From Radiobacillus kanasensis (GTDB lineage: Bacteria; Bacillota; Bacilli; Bacillales; Amphibacillaceae): DNA of 64,000 nucleotides. The DNA is taken from contig NZ_CP088020.1 of NCBI RefSeq assembly GCF_021049245.1, positions 1,618,001 to 1,682,000 on the forward strand, written 5' to 3'. Positions 1 through 7,378 of the stretch are shown here, one piece after another. How positions within the stretch are numbered: the stretch's first letter is position 1; the number at the start of each line of letters is the position of its first letter. Below the pieces are notes generated by a model. It was not told where the DNA came from. It searched no databases and worked only from the letters and a program-made list of their open reading frames with translations. The translations under genes were made by a program, and so were the position numbers.

Positions 1-917
1 CGATCTATTTAGACGCAGTCTGGCTTTTAAACATTTTGTTAGATTGGATGATTTTGCTATTAACATTATCCATCACTCGTCTTCCTTCGAACCGATTCCG
101 AATCTTCTTTGGTGCTTTTATTGCTTCCTTGCTTGTTCCGATATCCGTTTTTTATCCGGACTCTATTGTTACTTCCCCATTTGGGAAAGTATTTTATTCA
201 TTGCTTATTGTGTGGTGTGCTTTCGGATTTCGAAACTATCGTCAATATATGAAGCAATTGTTATTTTTTTATTTTGTTTCCTTTGCCCTCGGTGGCGGGC
301 TTATCGGGTTACATTTTCTTTTAGGCAATCAGTTTCAAGCAACGAGTAGCAGTATTCTGACCTTTCAATCCGGTTATGGAGATCAAGTGAGTTGGTTATT
401 TGTAGGGGTTGGATTTCCAATTGTATGGGTCTTTACCAAGTCTAGGATGGACAAGTACGCTTGGGAAAAGTTTCGTCTTGATCAAGTATATGATGTGACA
501 TTGGAAATTAGAAATCAAAGTTACACAACAAGTGGATATGTCGATAGCGGCAATCAACTTGTTGATCCGTTTTCGAGGAAACCAGTCGTTATATGTGATC
601 AAGCATTTATGAGTAACTGGTTTAGTCCCTCGGAGCTTAAAGAATTGCAACATGCCCAAGAAGAGCTGTCATTTGATGCTATTCCAAGCAAATGGGAAAC
701 ATTCATTCAAATTGTCCCTTATCAAGGAGTAGACGGGAATCGTACTTTCATGATTGTAATTAAGCCGGATAATCTCCAAGTACAGTTTGATCAAACACAA
801 ATCTCCACAGATAAAATTTTAATTGGAGTACAATTTGGAGAGTTGTCTGCAGATGGAAGTTATCATTGTCTATTACATCCGCAATTATTTAAACATTCAG
901 TAGCCACTTCCGCTTAA
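1..917 (+). CDS. spoIIGA: SpoIIGA, pro-sigma-E processing protease (5' end cut by window)
   Basis: Membrane aspartic protease of the mother-cell side of the sporulation septum; it cleaves the pro-sequence of sigma-E after a signal from forespore SpoIIR. The frame is open from base 3 (I-Y-L-D-A-V-W-L-L-N), which matches the SpoIIGA N-terminus minus about two residues, so the start codon lies just outside the window. The first half is a series of hydrophobic segments; the second half is soluble. The motif V-D-S-G-N at bases 540-554 holds the candidate catalytic Asp; with two missing residues it would be Asp183, the position reported for B. subtilis. sigE follows after 29 bases, the classic spoIIG operon. 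The promoter is outside the window. Family assignment is firm; the in-frame TTG at 36 is not the start. Confidence 0.96.
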   Translation, partial: IYLDAVWLLNILLDWMILLLTLSITRLPSNRFRIFFGAFIASLLVPISVFYPDSIVTSPFGKVFYSLLIVWCAFGFRNYRQYMKQLLFFYFVSFALGGGLIGLHFLLGNQFQATSSSILTFQSGYGDQVSWLFVGVGFPIVWVFTKSRMDKYAWEKFRLDQVYDVTLEIRNQSYTTSGYVDSGNQLVDPFSRKPVVICDQAFMSNWFSPSELKELQHAQEELSFDAIPSKWETFIQIVPYQGVDGNRTFMIVIKPDNLQVQFDQTQISTDKILIGVQFGELSADGSYHCLLHPQLFKHSVATSA

Positions 918-946
918 TTTCTAAGAGATAAAGGAGAGGGGAACAT

Positions 947-1666
947 ATGATGAAATGGAAGTTGACCATACGACTATGGTGGTACAAACTTTTAATAAAA
1001 CTCGGTCTAAAAACAGATGAAATATACTATATTGGTGGAAGTGAGGCCTTGCCACCTCCTTTATCGAAAGAAGAGGAGCAAGAATTGTTAAAACGCCTTC
1101 CCAAAGGTGATAAAGCAGCACGTTCGATGCTGATTGAGCGAAATCTTCGTTTAGTCGTGTATATAGCACGAAAATTTGAAAATACCGGCATTAACATTGA
1201 GGACTTAATCAGTATTGGTACGATTGGATTAATTAAAGCAGTTAACACGTTTAATCCAGAAAAAAAGATTAAGCTGGCAACGTATGCCTCTCGTTGTATT
1301 GAAAATGAAATATTAATGTATTTAAGGAGAAATAATAAGTTAAAATCCGAAATTTCTTTTGACGAACCGTTAAATATTGATTGGGATGGCAATGAGTTAT
1401 TGCTCTCGGACGTACTTGGAACAGATGAAGATGTGACGACAAAGGATTTAGAAGTAAGTATCGACAAAGGGCTCTTAAAAACAGCCTTGGAGCAGCTTAA
1501 TGATCGTGAAAAACAAATTATGGAGCTCCGCTTCGGTTTAATTGGTGAAGAGGAAAAAACACAGAAAGATGTCGCCGATATGTTGGGGATTTCTCAGTCC
1601 TATATTTCTAGGCTAGAAAAGAAAATTATAAGCCGTCTTCAAAAAGAATTTAATAAAATGGTCTAA
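947..1666 (+). CDS. sigE: RNA polymerase sigma-E precursor, early mother-cell sigma factor
   Basis: Made as inactive pro-sigma-E and directs early mother-cell transcription after SpoIIGA removes the N-terminal pro-sequence. The 239-residue length equals the B. subtilis protein. The amphipathic pro-region (residues 1 to about 28) runs up to the conserved [12 protein letters not shown] segment. Region 2 ([14 protein letters not shown]) binds core polymerase and the -10 element. A region 4 helix-turn-helix at about residues 204-226 ([13 protein letters not shown]) reads the -35. AAGGAGAGGGG precedes a double ATG; either could start. It is co-transcribed with spoIIGA, and a terminator lies 20 bases downstream. 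Confidence 0.98.
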   Translation: MMKWKLTIRLWWYKLLIKLGLKTDEIYYIGGSEALPPPLSKEEEQELLKRLPKGDKAARSMLIERNLRLVVYIARKFENTGINIEDLISIGTIGLIKAVNTFNPEKKIKLATYASRCIENEILMYLRRNNKLKSEISFDEPLNIDWDGNELLLSDVLGTDEDVTTKDLEVSIDKGLLKTALEQLNDREKQIMELRFGLIGEEEKTQKDVADMLGISQSYISRLEKKIISRLQKEFNKMV

Positions 1667-1685
1667 CCCTACTTATAATAAGGAT

Positions 1686-1722
1686 ACAGCCCTTGAGTCT
1701 AATAGAACTCAGGGGCTGTTTT
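1686..1722 (+). terminator. Rho-independent terminator after sigE
   Basis: CAGCCC-TGAGT pairs with ACTCA-GGGCTG around a short loop, followed by TTTTG. It separates the spoIIG operon from sigG. The short T tract suggests leakage, which matters for sigG because read-through RNA would carry a different leader (see the sigG leader entry). Confidence 0.75.
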
Positions 1723-1752
1723 GCATAAAAATTCCTCCTTGGGGAGATACTG
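1723..1752 (+). promoter_or_regulatory. Candidate forespore promoter of sigG
   Basis: GCATA at 1723-1727, then 15 bases, then GGAGATACT at 1743-1751 resembles the forespore sigma-F/sigma-G type (GnATR at -35, ATAnTA-like -10). The position fits known transcription of sigG by sigma-F and then sigma-G. The -10 match is imperfect, so this is a candidate only. Confidence 0.4.
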
Positions 1753-1782
1753 TTCACTGAATAACATATCTCCAACGGGAGG
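1734..1782 (+). promoter_or_regulatory. sigG leader hairpin able to mask the ribosome binding site
   Basis: GGAGATA (1743-1749) and TATCTCC (1767-1773) are perfectly complementary. Outside them CCTCC (1734-1738) is complementary to GGAGG (1778-1782), the Shine-Dalgarno of sigG. In RNA reading through from sigE both helices can form and bury the ribosome binding site. RNA started at the local promoter would lack CCTCC and most of the 5' strand. The pairing is seen directly; the regulatory role is inferred. Confidence 0.6.
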
Positions 1783-1789
1783 GTAAATC

Positions 1790-2569
1790 ATGACAAGACA
1801 TAAAGTAGAGATTTGCGGAGTAGATACTTCAAAGTTGCCTGTTCTAAAAAACGATGAAATGAGAAAGTTGTTTAAACAAATGCAAGATGGTGATTATTCC
1901 GCAAGAGAGCAGTTAGTGAATGGGAATTTGCGGCTCGTTCTAAGTGTTATTCAACGTTTTAATAACCGCGGAGAATACGGGGATGATCTATTTCAGGTTG
2001 GTTGTATCGGATTAATGAAATCTATAGATAATTTTGATTTAGGTCAAAATGTAAAGTTTTCTACGTATGCCGTTCCGATGATTATTGGTGAGATTCGCAG
2101 ATACTTACGAGATAATAACCCGATTAGGGTATCCAGATCATTACGAGATACAGCTTACAAAGCATTACAGGTAAGAGAAAAGCTCATTAGTAAGACTTCA
2201 AAGGATCCTACTCCGATGGAAATAGCAGAGGAAATGGGTGTTCCTCATTCTGATATTGTTTTTGCGATGGATGCCATCCAAGATCCAGTTTCTTTATTCG
2301 AACCGATTTATAACGACGGTGGTGATCCGATTTTCGTGCTGGACCAGCTTAGTGATGATAAAGATAAAGATTCTGACTGGTTGGATAAACTATCGCTAAA
2401 AGAAGGGATGCATCGCTTAAATGAGCGAGAAAAAATGATTCTCAATAAGCGTTTTTTCCAAGGCAAAACCCAGATGGAAGTAGCCGAAGAAATCGGAATT
2501 TCCCAGGCACAGGTTTCTCGTTTAGAAAAAGCAGCTATTCAAGAAATGAATAAAGAGATGTTTGAATAA
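1790..2569 (+). CDS. sigG: RNA polymerase sigma-G, late forespore sigma factor
   Basis: Directs late forespore transcription (small acid-soluble proteins, germination receptors) after engulfment. The 259-residue sigma-70 family protein has a region 2 core (G-D-D-L-F-Q-V-G-C-I-G-L-M-K-S-I-D-N-F-D), a region 3 with D-P-T-P-M-E-I-A-E-E-M-G, and a region 4 helix-turn-helix at about 226-249 (K-T-Q-M-E-V-A-E-E-I-G-I-S-Q-A-Q-V-S-R). The N-terminal K-V-E-I-C-G-V-D-T-S-K-L-P-V-L is characteristic of sigma-G rather than sigma-F. The ATG follows GGGAGGG at 7 bases. It is monocistronic here, with a strong terminator behind it; position next to spoIIGA-sigE is conserved in bacilli. Confidence 0.98.
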   Translation: MTRHKVEICGVDTSKLPVLKNDEMRKLFKQMQDGDYSAREQLVNGNLRLVLSVIQRFNNRGEYGDDLFQVGCIGLMKSIDNFDLGQNVKFSTYAVPMIIGEIRRYLRDNNPIRVSRSLRDTAYKALQVREKLISKTSKDPTPMEIAEEMGVPHSDIVFAMDAIQDPVSLFEPIYNDGGDPIFVLDQLSDDKDKDSDWLDKLSLKEGMHRLNEREKMILNKRFFQGKTQMEVAEEIGISQAQVSRLEKAAIQEMNKEMFE

Positions 2570-2579
2570 TAGTAGAAAA

Positions 2580-2622
2580 GAGGTATAACTGGAGTGAAGT
2601 CCGTCCCGTTATACCTTTTTTT
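2580..2622 (+). terminator. Rho-independent terminator after sigG
   Basis: GGTATAAC (2582-2589) pairs perfectly with GTTATACC (2608-2615), followed by seven T residues. Confidence 0.9.
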
Positions 2623-2998
2623 ACTTTGGCATAGTTTGTTGCTGTTGCTTAAAGAAGCAATAGTTTAGGAAATGCTCGATATTAGTACGATGTTGAGTTT
2701 CACTACGTGCAGTTGCCCCTAGGCTTTATATGGTTGCGGACATCTAGTCCGCTATTATAGATAATGGTCTGATTTCTGGCACGGCACTAGTCTAAACTCG
2801 TCCTCTCGACCTACAGTGATTATCCAAAAATGTTTACGTCGCAATTCATATCAACTAACCAGATAATATTCCATACTTGGAAAAGCAACAGTCTTTAAAC
2901 ACAGCCTTCATTATAAAATAAAAAAATTCAGTTTATAAAGAAAATAAGCCATTCTTTCGCATAGTATGTCTATATAGCGAATAAAAGGTGGGGATAAA
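2623..2998 (+). other. Gene-free interval with a decayed repeat end
   Basis: No convincing gene. GCGGAC and GTCCGC form a small hairpin near 2736-2752. The stretch 2817-2855 ends in a sequence that matches, in reverse complement, the terminal repeat of the MITE-like element found four more times in the window. The last 140 bases are AT-rich and lead to the ylmC ribosome binding site; no clear promoter was seen. Confidence 0.6.
2780..2855 (-). repeat. Decayed remnant of the MITE-like element (copy E)
   Basis: GTTTACGTCGCAATTCATAT at 2832-2851, continuing as CAAC, is the reverse complement of a slightly changed left end of copies A and B (GATATAAAATGCGACGTAAC). Inside it ATTATCCAAA (2819-2828) matches the inner TTTGGATAAT of copies A and B at the right distance, and CTAAACT further in also fits. 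The GC-rich modules are gone. Confidence 0.6.
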
Positions 2999-3268
2999 TT
3001 GATTACTCTATCGGAGCTACAAATAAAGGACATCATCATAGTGGAAGAAGGAAGAAGGTTAGGAAATATAACGGATTTAGAGATTGATGAGGAACGTGGC
3101 CGCATCACGCATCTAGTTGTAGGAAATAAAGGAAAAGTGATGGGGCTGTTTGGGAAGGATGAAGAAATAACAATTCCGTGGGATCAAATTTTAACGATTG
3201 GCACAGATGTGATCCTTATCCGAAAAAGTGGCAATCCACAACTTGCCACGAGTCATCCAGTTGAGTAA
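2999..3268 (+). CDS. ylmC: YlmC/YmxH family sporulation protein (PRC-barrel)
   Basis: An 89-residue protein made of one PRC-barrel domain: a small beta-barrel with the run R-R-L-G-N-I-T-D-L-E-I-D near residues 19-30 and I-P-W-D-Q-I-L-T-I-G near 60-70. The family is found in spore formers at this spot, but its biochemical role is not known. The start is TTG, chosen because AAAGGTGGGG ends 5 bases upstream and no nearer ATG exists. It stands apart from pgeF by 57 bases and may have its own, possibly sporulation-linked, promoter. The symbol is by position and family resemblance to B. subtilis. Confidence 0.85.
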   Translation: MITLSELQIKDIIIVEEGRRLGNITDLEIDEERGRITHLVVGNKGKVMGLFGKDEEITIPWDQILTIGTDVILIRKSGNPQLATSHPVE

Positions 3269-3325
3269 CTGCACAAAATAAGTCGATATATGATAGAATA
3301 AGTGGCATTAGGAGGCGATTATCGT

Positions 3326-4132
3326 ATGAAAGAACCCTTTCAACAAAAACATCCTTCCTTTGTCGCATTGGAAGAATGGCAAAAATGGAATGAGGACCTA
3401 GTTGTAGGCATTTCGACACGAGAAGGTGGATTTAGCTCCGCTCCGTTTGATTCCTTAAATGTTGGACTTCATGTTCAGGATGATGCAACAACTGTTGTTC
3501 GAAATCGACACCAACTGGCAGAAAATATTGGGATTCCATTAGACAATTGGGTGTTTGCGGAACAAGTTCATACGACTAATATCTCCGTTGTTTCGGAAGA
3601 GGACCGCGGGAAAGGTAGCAAATCATTAGATAGCGCCATTCCAGCCTGTGATGGTTTGATTACGAAAGAAAGAGGAATCGTATGTGCTGCATTTTATGCA
3701 GACTGTGTTCCATTATTTTTTTTTGATCCAGAAACGGGGTGGATTGGGATTGCTCATGCAGGCTGGCGAGGAACCGTCGATGGAATGGCACCAAAAATGG
3801 TACAAACATTGGTGGAACAAGGAGCAAATCGTGAGTCCTTACGTGTTGCCATTGGTCCTTCTATAGGAAAAGCTAATTATCAGGTAGATGCAAAGGTAAT
3901 TCAGCATATTCCCAATGCGCACCACGATTCAGCGGTTCATCAGCAGAGTGAAACCCATTATTTGTTAGACTTACAAGCATTAAATAAGGAATTGTTACTT
4001 ATGGAAGGTGTGCAAGAGACGCATCTTTATACGACAAAATACTGTACGTATCAAGACGATCAATTATTCTTTTCGCACCGTAGAGATGAAGGGAAAACTG
4101 GTCGAATGCTCGGTTTTATCGGATTTAAATAG
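3326..4132 (+). CDS. pgeF: YfiH/PgeF family multicopper-oxidase-fold (purine nucleoside/peptidoglycan editing) protein
   Basis: Member of the YlmD/YfiH (DUF152, Cu-oxidase_4) family. Family members have been reported to act on purine nucleosides and, in E. coli, to edit peptidoglycan precursors; which applies here is open. The 268-residue protein carries the likely metal ligands His82 (E-Q-V-H-T), Cys127 (Y-A-D-C-V-P-L) and His144 (H-A-G-W-R-G-T). The ATG at 3326 follows TAGGAGG at about 10 bases; the upstream in-frame GTG at 3302 lies before that site and is rejected. It heads the pgeF-yggS-sepF-ylmG-ylmH cluster. Confidence 0.93.
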   Translation: MKEPFQQKHPSFVALEEWQKWNEDLVVGISTREGGFSSAPFDSLNVGLHVQDDATTVVRNRHQLAENIGIPLDNWVFAEQVHTTNISVVSEEDRGKGSKSLDSAIPACDGLITKERGIVCAAFYADCVPLFFFDPETGWIGIAHAGWRGTVDGMAPKMVQTLVEQGANRESLRVAIGPSIGKANYQVDAKVIQHIPNAHHDSAVHQQSETHYLLDLQALNKELLLMEGVQETHLYTTKYCTYQDDQLFFSHRRDEGKTGRMLGFIGFK

Positions 4133-4153
4133 AGGGAAAGGAGAGAAGGATCC

Positions 4154-4828
4154 TTGTCACTGGAATCGAATTTATCCACGATATTAAACAATGTTAGACA
4201 ATCCTGTGAAAAAGTCGGCAGAAATCATGACGAAATTACCATCATCGGTGTGACAAAATATGTTACAATAGAGCGAGCACAAGAAGCGGTCGACAAGGGT
4301 ATTAAACATTTAGGGGAAAATCGGCTAGAAGGACTTCTGGAAAAACAGCAAAGTTTGTCCGAAGATCCGGTTTGGCATTTTATCGGTTCCCTTCAGTCGA
4401 GAAAAGTAAAGGACCTCATTGACATTGTATATATGATCCATTCCTTGGACCGTTTGTCCCTTGCGAAAGAAATTCATAAACGTGCTAATCAACCAATCGA
4501 TTGTTTCGTACAAGTCAATACGAGTGGAGAAGAGTCTAAGCATGGTCTTCATCCAGATGATGTACATAGCTTTATAGAGAAGCTTGCACCTTACACAAAT
4601 GTACGTGTTGTTGGACTTATGACGATGGCACCACATGTGGAGGATGAAGCGACATTACGGAGTACGTTTTCCAAACTTAGAATGCTAAAAGACGAGATTA
4701 TGGCCAAGCAATTGGATTATGCACCTTGTTCCTATTTATCGATGGGAATGAGTAATGATTATCAGATTGCGATTGAAGAAGGTGCGACTCATATTCGTAT
4801 TGGAACCAAGTTAGTTGGATCAAAATAG
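4154..4828 (+). CDS. ylmE: YggS family pyridoxal-phosphate homeostasis protein
   Basis: Cofactor-binding protein without known catalytic turnover; the family (PLPBP/YggS) keeps free vitamin B6 and amino/keto acid pools in balance. It has an alanine-racemase-like TIM barrel of 224 residues. Lys35 in I-I-G-V-T-K-Y-V is the predicted Schiff-base lysine, followed by the signature H-L-G-E-N-R. L-S-M-G-M-S-N-D-Y near the C-terminus forms the phosphate site, and I-R-I-G-T-K-L closes the domain. TTG start, with AAAGGAGAGAAGG upstream. It lies 21 bases after pgeF and 15 before sepF, so likely one transcript. Confidence 0.95.
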   Translation: MSLESNLSTILNNVRQSCEKVGRNHDEITIIGVTKYVTIERAQEAVDKGIKHLGENRLEGLLEKQQSLSEDPVWHFIGSLQSRKVKDLIDIVYMIHSLDRLSLAKEIHKRANQPIDCFVQVNTSGEESKHGLHPDDVHSFIEKLAPYTNVRVVGLMTMAPHVEDEATLRSTFSKLRMLKDEIMAKQLDYAPCSYLSMGMSNDYQIAIEEGATHIRIGTKLVGSK

Positions 4829-4843
4829 TATGGGGTGGAGAAG

Positions 4844-5260
4844 ATGAGTTTAAAGAATAAGATCAAGACTTTCTTTACGTATGATGAAGATGAATTTGAG
4901 TATGTAGAAGAAGAAGCTGCAGCAGGAATTGAAGTTCCAGAAACACTTTCTCGTAAAAATCGTAATGTGGTAAGCTTAAAAAGTGTTCAATCAACATCTA
5001 AAGTTGTTCTTTGTGAACCGAGATCTTATAGTGAAGCACAGGAAATTGCTGATCAGATCGTAAATCGCCGTGCAGTTGTCATTAACCTGCAACGTGTAGA
5101 TTATGCACAAGCAAAGCGAATCGTAGACTTTTTAAGTGGAACGGTTTATGCTGTTTCTGGACAGATTCAAAAGCTTGGAGAAAATACCTTTCTCTGTACA
5201 CCTGACAACGTAGATGTTTCAGGTTCCATTTCGGACATGCTTGAAGAGGAAGAATACTGA
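4844..5260 (+). CDS. sepF: SepF, FtsZ-bundling cell division protein
   Basis: Septum protein that binds FtsZ filaments and tethers them to the membrane through an N-terminal amphipathic helix. The 138-residue protein starts [11 protein letters not shown] (the helix), has an acidic linker ([11 protein letters not shown]), and then the globular domain from about residue 50 ([14 protein letters not shown]) with the V-V-I-N-L-Q-R strand and D-F-L-S-G motif. The ATG at 4844 is chosen over GTG at 4835 because GGGTGGAG overlaps the latter. It is part of the pgeF-to-ylmH cluster. Confidence 0.96.
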   Translation: MSLKNKIKTFFTYDEDEFEYVEEEAAAGIEVPETLSRKNRNVVSLKSVQSTSKVVLCEPRSYSEAQEIADQIVNRRAVVINLQRVDYAQAKRIVDFLSGTVYAVSGQIQKLGENTFLCTPDNVDVSGSISDMLEEEEY

Positions 5261-5287
5261 GTATGTCTAACTAAAGGGTGATGGTTA

Positions 5288-5548
5288 ATGGTCGAGTTAT
5301 ATACAATATTATCTTATGCAATTCAGTTTTATAGCTACGCGCTAATCGTTTACATTCTGCTATCCTGGTTTCCAGGTGCTCGGGAATCTTCTTTTGGAAC
5401 ATTCTTAGCAAGAATTTGTGAACCTTACTTAGAGCCTTTTCGAAAAATCATTCCACCACTTGGCATGATAGATATTTCACCAATTGTAGGGATTTTAGTA
5501 CTGAACTTTGCATCAAGAGGATTGTACGTCCTATTTACAATGTTTTAG
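5288..5548 (+). CDS. ylmG: YggT/YlmG family small membrane protein
   Basis: An 86-residue integral membrane protein with two hydrophobic segments (about residues 5-27 and 62-84) and the conserved linker [26 protein letters not shown]. The family is linked to cell division and nucleoid or chloroplast organisation, but the molecular role is unclear. It sits between sepF and ylmH as in most Gram-positive division clusters. AAAGGGTGATGG precedes the ATG. Confidence 0.93.
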   Translation: MVELYTILSYAIQFYSYALIVYILLSWFPGARESSFGTFLARICEPYLEPFRKIIPPLGMIDISPIVGILVLNFASRGLYVLFTMF

Positions 5549-5556
5549 GATAAGAT

Positions 5557-5588
5557 GGGGAAGCTTGGCCTTAGCCAGGCTTCCTTTC
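5557..5588 (+). terminator. Hairpin between ylmG and ylmH (attenuator or weak terminator)
   Basis: GGAAGC-TGGC pairs with GCCA-GCTTCC around CTTA with single-base bulges, then TTTCAT. The T tract is short, so this may thin rather than stop transcription into ylmH. Confidence 0.5.
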
Positions 5589-5614
5589 ATGTACAGATAG
5601 AAGTGAGGATTATG

Positions 5615-6388
5615 ATGGACATTTATCAACATTTTCGAAAAGAGGAACAACCATTTATCGATCAAGTCCTATCCTGGAAGGAAGAGGTTAGCAGGAATCA
5701 TATCTATAAACTAAGTGATTTCTTAGATCCGCGAGAGCAAATGATTTTTACAACGCTTATTGGTAAGGATCCAGAGTTTACCCATAGCGTTTTCGGGGGA
5801 GATCCGAAAGCAGAACGAAAAAAAGCTATTTTAGCGCCCTTTTATGAGACTATTGCTCCAGACCGATTTGAGATTACGCTTCTAGAAGCTAGTTACCCGG
5901 AAAAATTTGTATCACTGGAACACCGGGATGTACTAGGGGCGTTTTTGTCACTTGGTATTCAACGAAAAAAACTTGGCGACCTTATTGCAAAAGATGGTAA
6001 AATTCAAATCCTCGTAAGTTCCGATATTTCTCCGTATGTATTAACCAATTTGACGGAGATTAAAAAGGCAAAGGTGCAGTTTAAAGAGGTTTCACTCGAC
6101 AAAAAACTATCAGATGATTCGGACTGGATTGCCCAGGAAAGTACGATATCTTCTTTACGTTTAGATGTTGTTATGAAGGAGACCTATCGGATGTCTAGGC
6201 AACAAGCAAGTATGTATATCCAAAAAGGGTTAGTAAAGGTAAACTTTCGCCCAGTCGAAGATCCTTCTTTTACCATCCAGCAGGAGGATATGATTTCCGT
6301 AAGAGGGAAAGGAAGAAGCCGTCTAAAAAGTATTGAAGGGGTAACAAAAAAAGAAAAATATAAAGTGACGATTGAAAAATTGAAATAA
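5615..6388 (+). CDS. ylmH: YlmH, S4-domain RNA-binding protein
   Basis: RNA-binding protein of the Hsp15-like/YlmH group. In B. subtilis YlmH has been connected with rescue of stalled 50S-peptidyl-tRNA complexes; I infer the same type here. The N-terminal alpha/beta part contains F-L-D-P-R-E-Q-M-I-F. The C-terminal S4 domain occupies about residues 185-245 (L-R-L-D-V-V-M-K-E-T-Y-R-M-S-R-Q-Q-A). The second of two adjacent ATGs (5615) is chosen: it sits 6 bases from GTGAGG and gives 257 residues, the B. subtilis length. The in-frame ATG at 5555 overlaps the upstream hairpin and is rejected. rqcH, of the same rescue pathway, lies at 24-26 kb. Confidence 0.92.
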   Translation: MDIYQHFRKEEQPFIDQVLSWKEEVSRNHIYKLSDFLDPREQMIFTTLIGKDPEFTHSVFGGDPKAERKKAILAPFYETIAPDRFEITLLEASYPEKFVSLEHRDVLGAFLSLGIQRKKLGDLIAKDGKIQILVSSDISPYVLTNLTEIKKAKVQFKEVSLDKKLSDDSDWIAQESTISSLRLDVVMKETYRMSRQQASMYIQKGLVKVNFRPVEDPSFTIQQEDMISVRGKGRSRLKSIEGVTKKEKYKVTIEKLK

Positions 6389-6495
6389 TTTTAACATTTT
6401 TGCAGGATTTTCTGAGTTTATGTCGAAATTTTTGTTAGGTCTTTTTTACGATTTTTTAATTTTTGGAAAATAGCAATTTGAGGAGGTGGCCATAC

Positions 6496-6990
6496 GTGCC
6501 ATTAACGCCATTAGATATCCATAACAAGGAATTTACTAGAGGGTTTAGAGGATACGATGAGGATGAAGTAAATGAATTCCTCGATCAAGTTATCAAAGAC
6601 TATGAGCTTCTCATTCGAGAAAAGAAAGAACTTAATGAGAAAGTAGATTATTTGAATGAGAAATTAGGTCATTTCACGAATATTGAAGAAACGTTAAATA
6701 AGTCCATTCTCATTGCCCAAGAAACAGCAGAAGAAGTAAAAGGAAATGCGGCAAAAGAATCCAAGCTTATCATTAAAGAAGCAGAGAAAAATGCAGATCG
6801 AATTATTAATGAAGCACTCCATAAATCAAGAAAAATTTCTATTGAAGTTGAAGAGCTAAAGAAACAAGCAAAGGTATTCCGTACACGTTTGAAAATGTTA
6901 GTGGAAGCTCAGCTTGATTTAATTGAAAGTGGAGATTGGGACGGGCTGTTTGATGTAGATCTTGGAGATGGACAAGATCAAGACAACTAA
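6496..6990 (+). CDS. divIVA: DivIVA, polar/septal scaffold protein
   Basis: Curvature-sensing coiled-coil protein that marks septa and poles, recruits the Min system and tethers the chromosome origin during sporulation. The N-terminal membrane-binding domain reads M-P-L-T-P-L-D-I-H-N-K-E-F-T-R-G-F-R-G-Y-D-E-D-E-V. A long coiled coil (about residues 28-135) follows, with the conserved N-I-E-E-T-L-N-K-S-I-L-I-A-Q block. The C-terminal tail is acidic. The GTG start is set by AGGAGGTGG, 9 bases before it, and by the conserved M-P-L-T-P; an upstream in-frame ATG-like extension from 6463 is rejected. Length is 164 residues as in B. subtilis. Confidence 0.97.
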   Translation: MPLTPLDIHNKEFTRGFRGYDEDEVNEFLDQVIKDYELLIREKKELNEKVDYLNEKLGHFTNIEETLNKSILIAQETAEEVKGNAAKESKLIIKEAEKNADRIINEALHKSRKISIEVEELKKQAKVFRTRLKMLVEAQLDLIESGDWDGLFDVDLGDGQDQDN

Positions 6991-7005
6991 GTTACCCTAT
7001 TGGGC

Positions 7006-7034
7006 TTGACGTTAATCGGAATTTTACATATAAT
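7006..7034 (+). promoter_or_regulatory. Sigma-A promoter of ileS
   Basis: TTGACG (7006-7011), a 17-base spacer and a perfect TATAAT (7029-7034). The start would fall around 7041, just upstream of T-box stem I. Confidence 0.9.
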
Positions 7035-7073
7035 TCATTAACAATAGACCAATCAATTATGATGAAACATACA

Positions 7074-7318
7074 ATGACAGGGAAAGTATAAAAGTGCTTC
7101 ATTGGTTGAAAGCGAATCAGGGTTGGTGGAAGCCTGATCCAAACACTTTTAGAAAATCACCCTTTAGTATCCATTCGAAAACGTTGATGAGTAGAAATGG
7201 ACGGTTCATTCCCGTTACGAATACACAAGAGGATTATGGGTTTAATGTCCATAATCTACAAGGGTGGTACCACGGGTCCTTCTCGTCCCTTTTAGGGATA
7301 AGAGGGGCTTTTTTGTTT
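7074..7318 (+). promoter_or_regulatory. T-box riboswitch (Ile) upstream of ileS
   Basis: Tandem recognition of uncharged tRNA-Ile controls read-through. Stem I holds AGTA (7086-7089), an AG bulge and the apical GGTTGGTGGAAGCC. The 3' side of the specifier loop gives ATC followed by A (7156-7159), the expected Ile codon plus purine. The T-box sequence AAGGGTGGTACCACG is at about 7260-7274. A terminator follows (CTTCTCGTCCC / AGGGAT-AGAGGGG, then TTTTTT, ending near 7316). The 85-codon frame through it is not a gene. Confidence 0.95.
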
Positions 7319-7378
7319 TCATTAAGGTTAATCAAGGATCAAGTCCTGTAGGAAAGGAAAAAAAGGAGGAAAATACAC

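Noticed and set aside
2959..2984. GCATA ... GAATAA upstream of ylmC as a forespore promoter
   Set aside because: The spacing is right (15 bases) but the -10 does not match the sigma-G consensus well enough.
7094..7351. 85-codon frame upstream of ileS
   Set aside because: It covers the T-box riboswitch, including its terminator.
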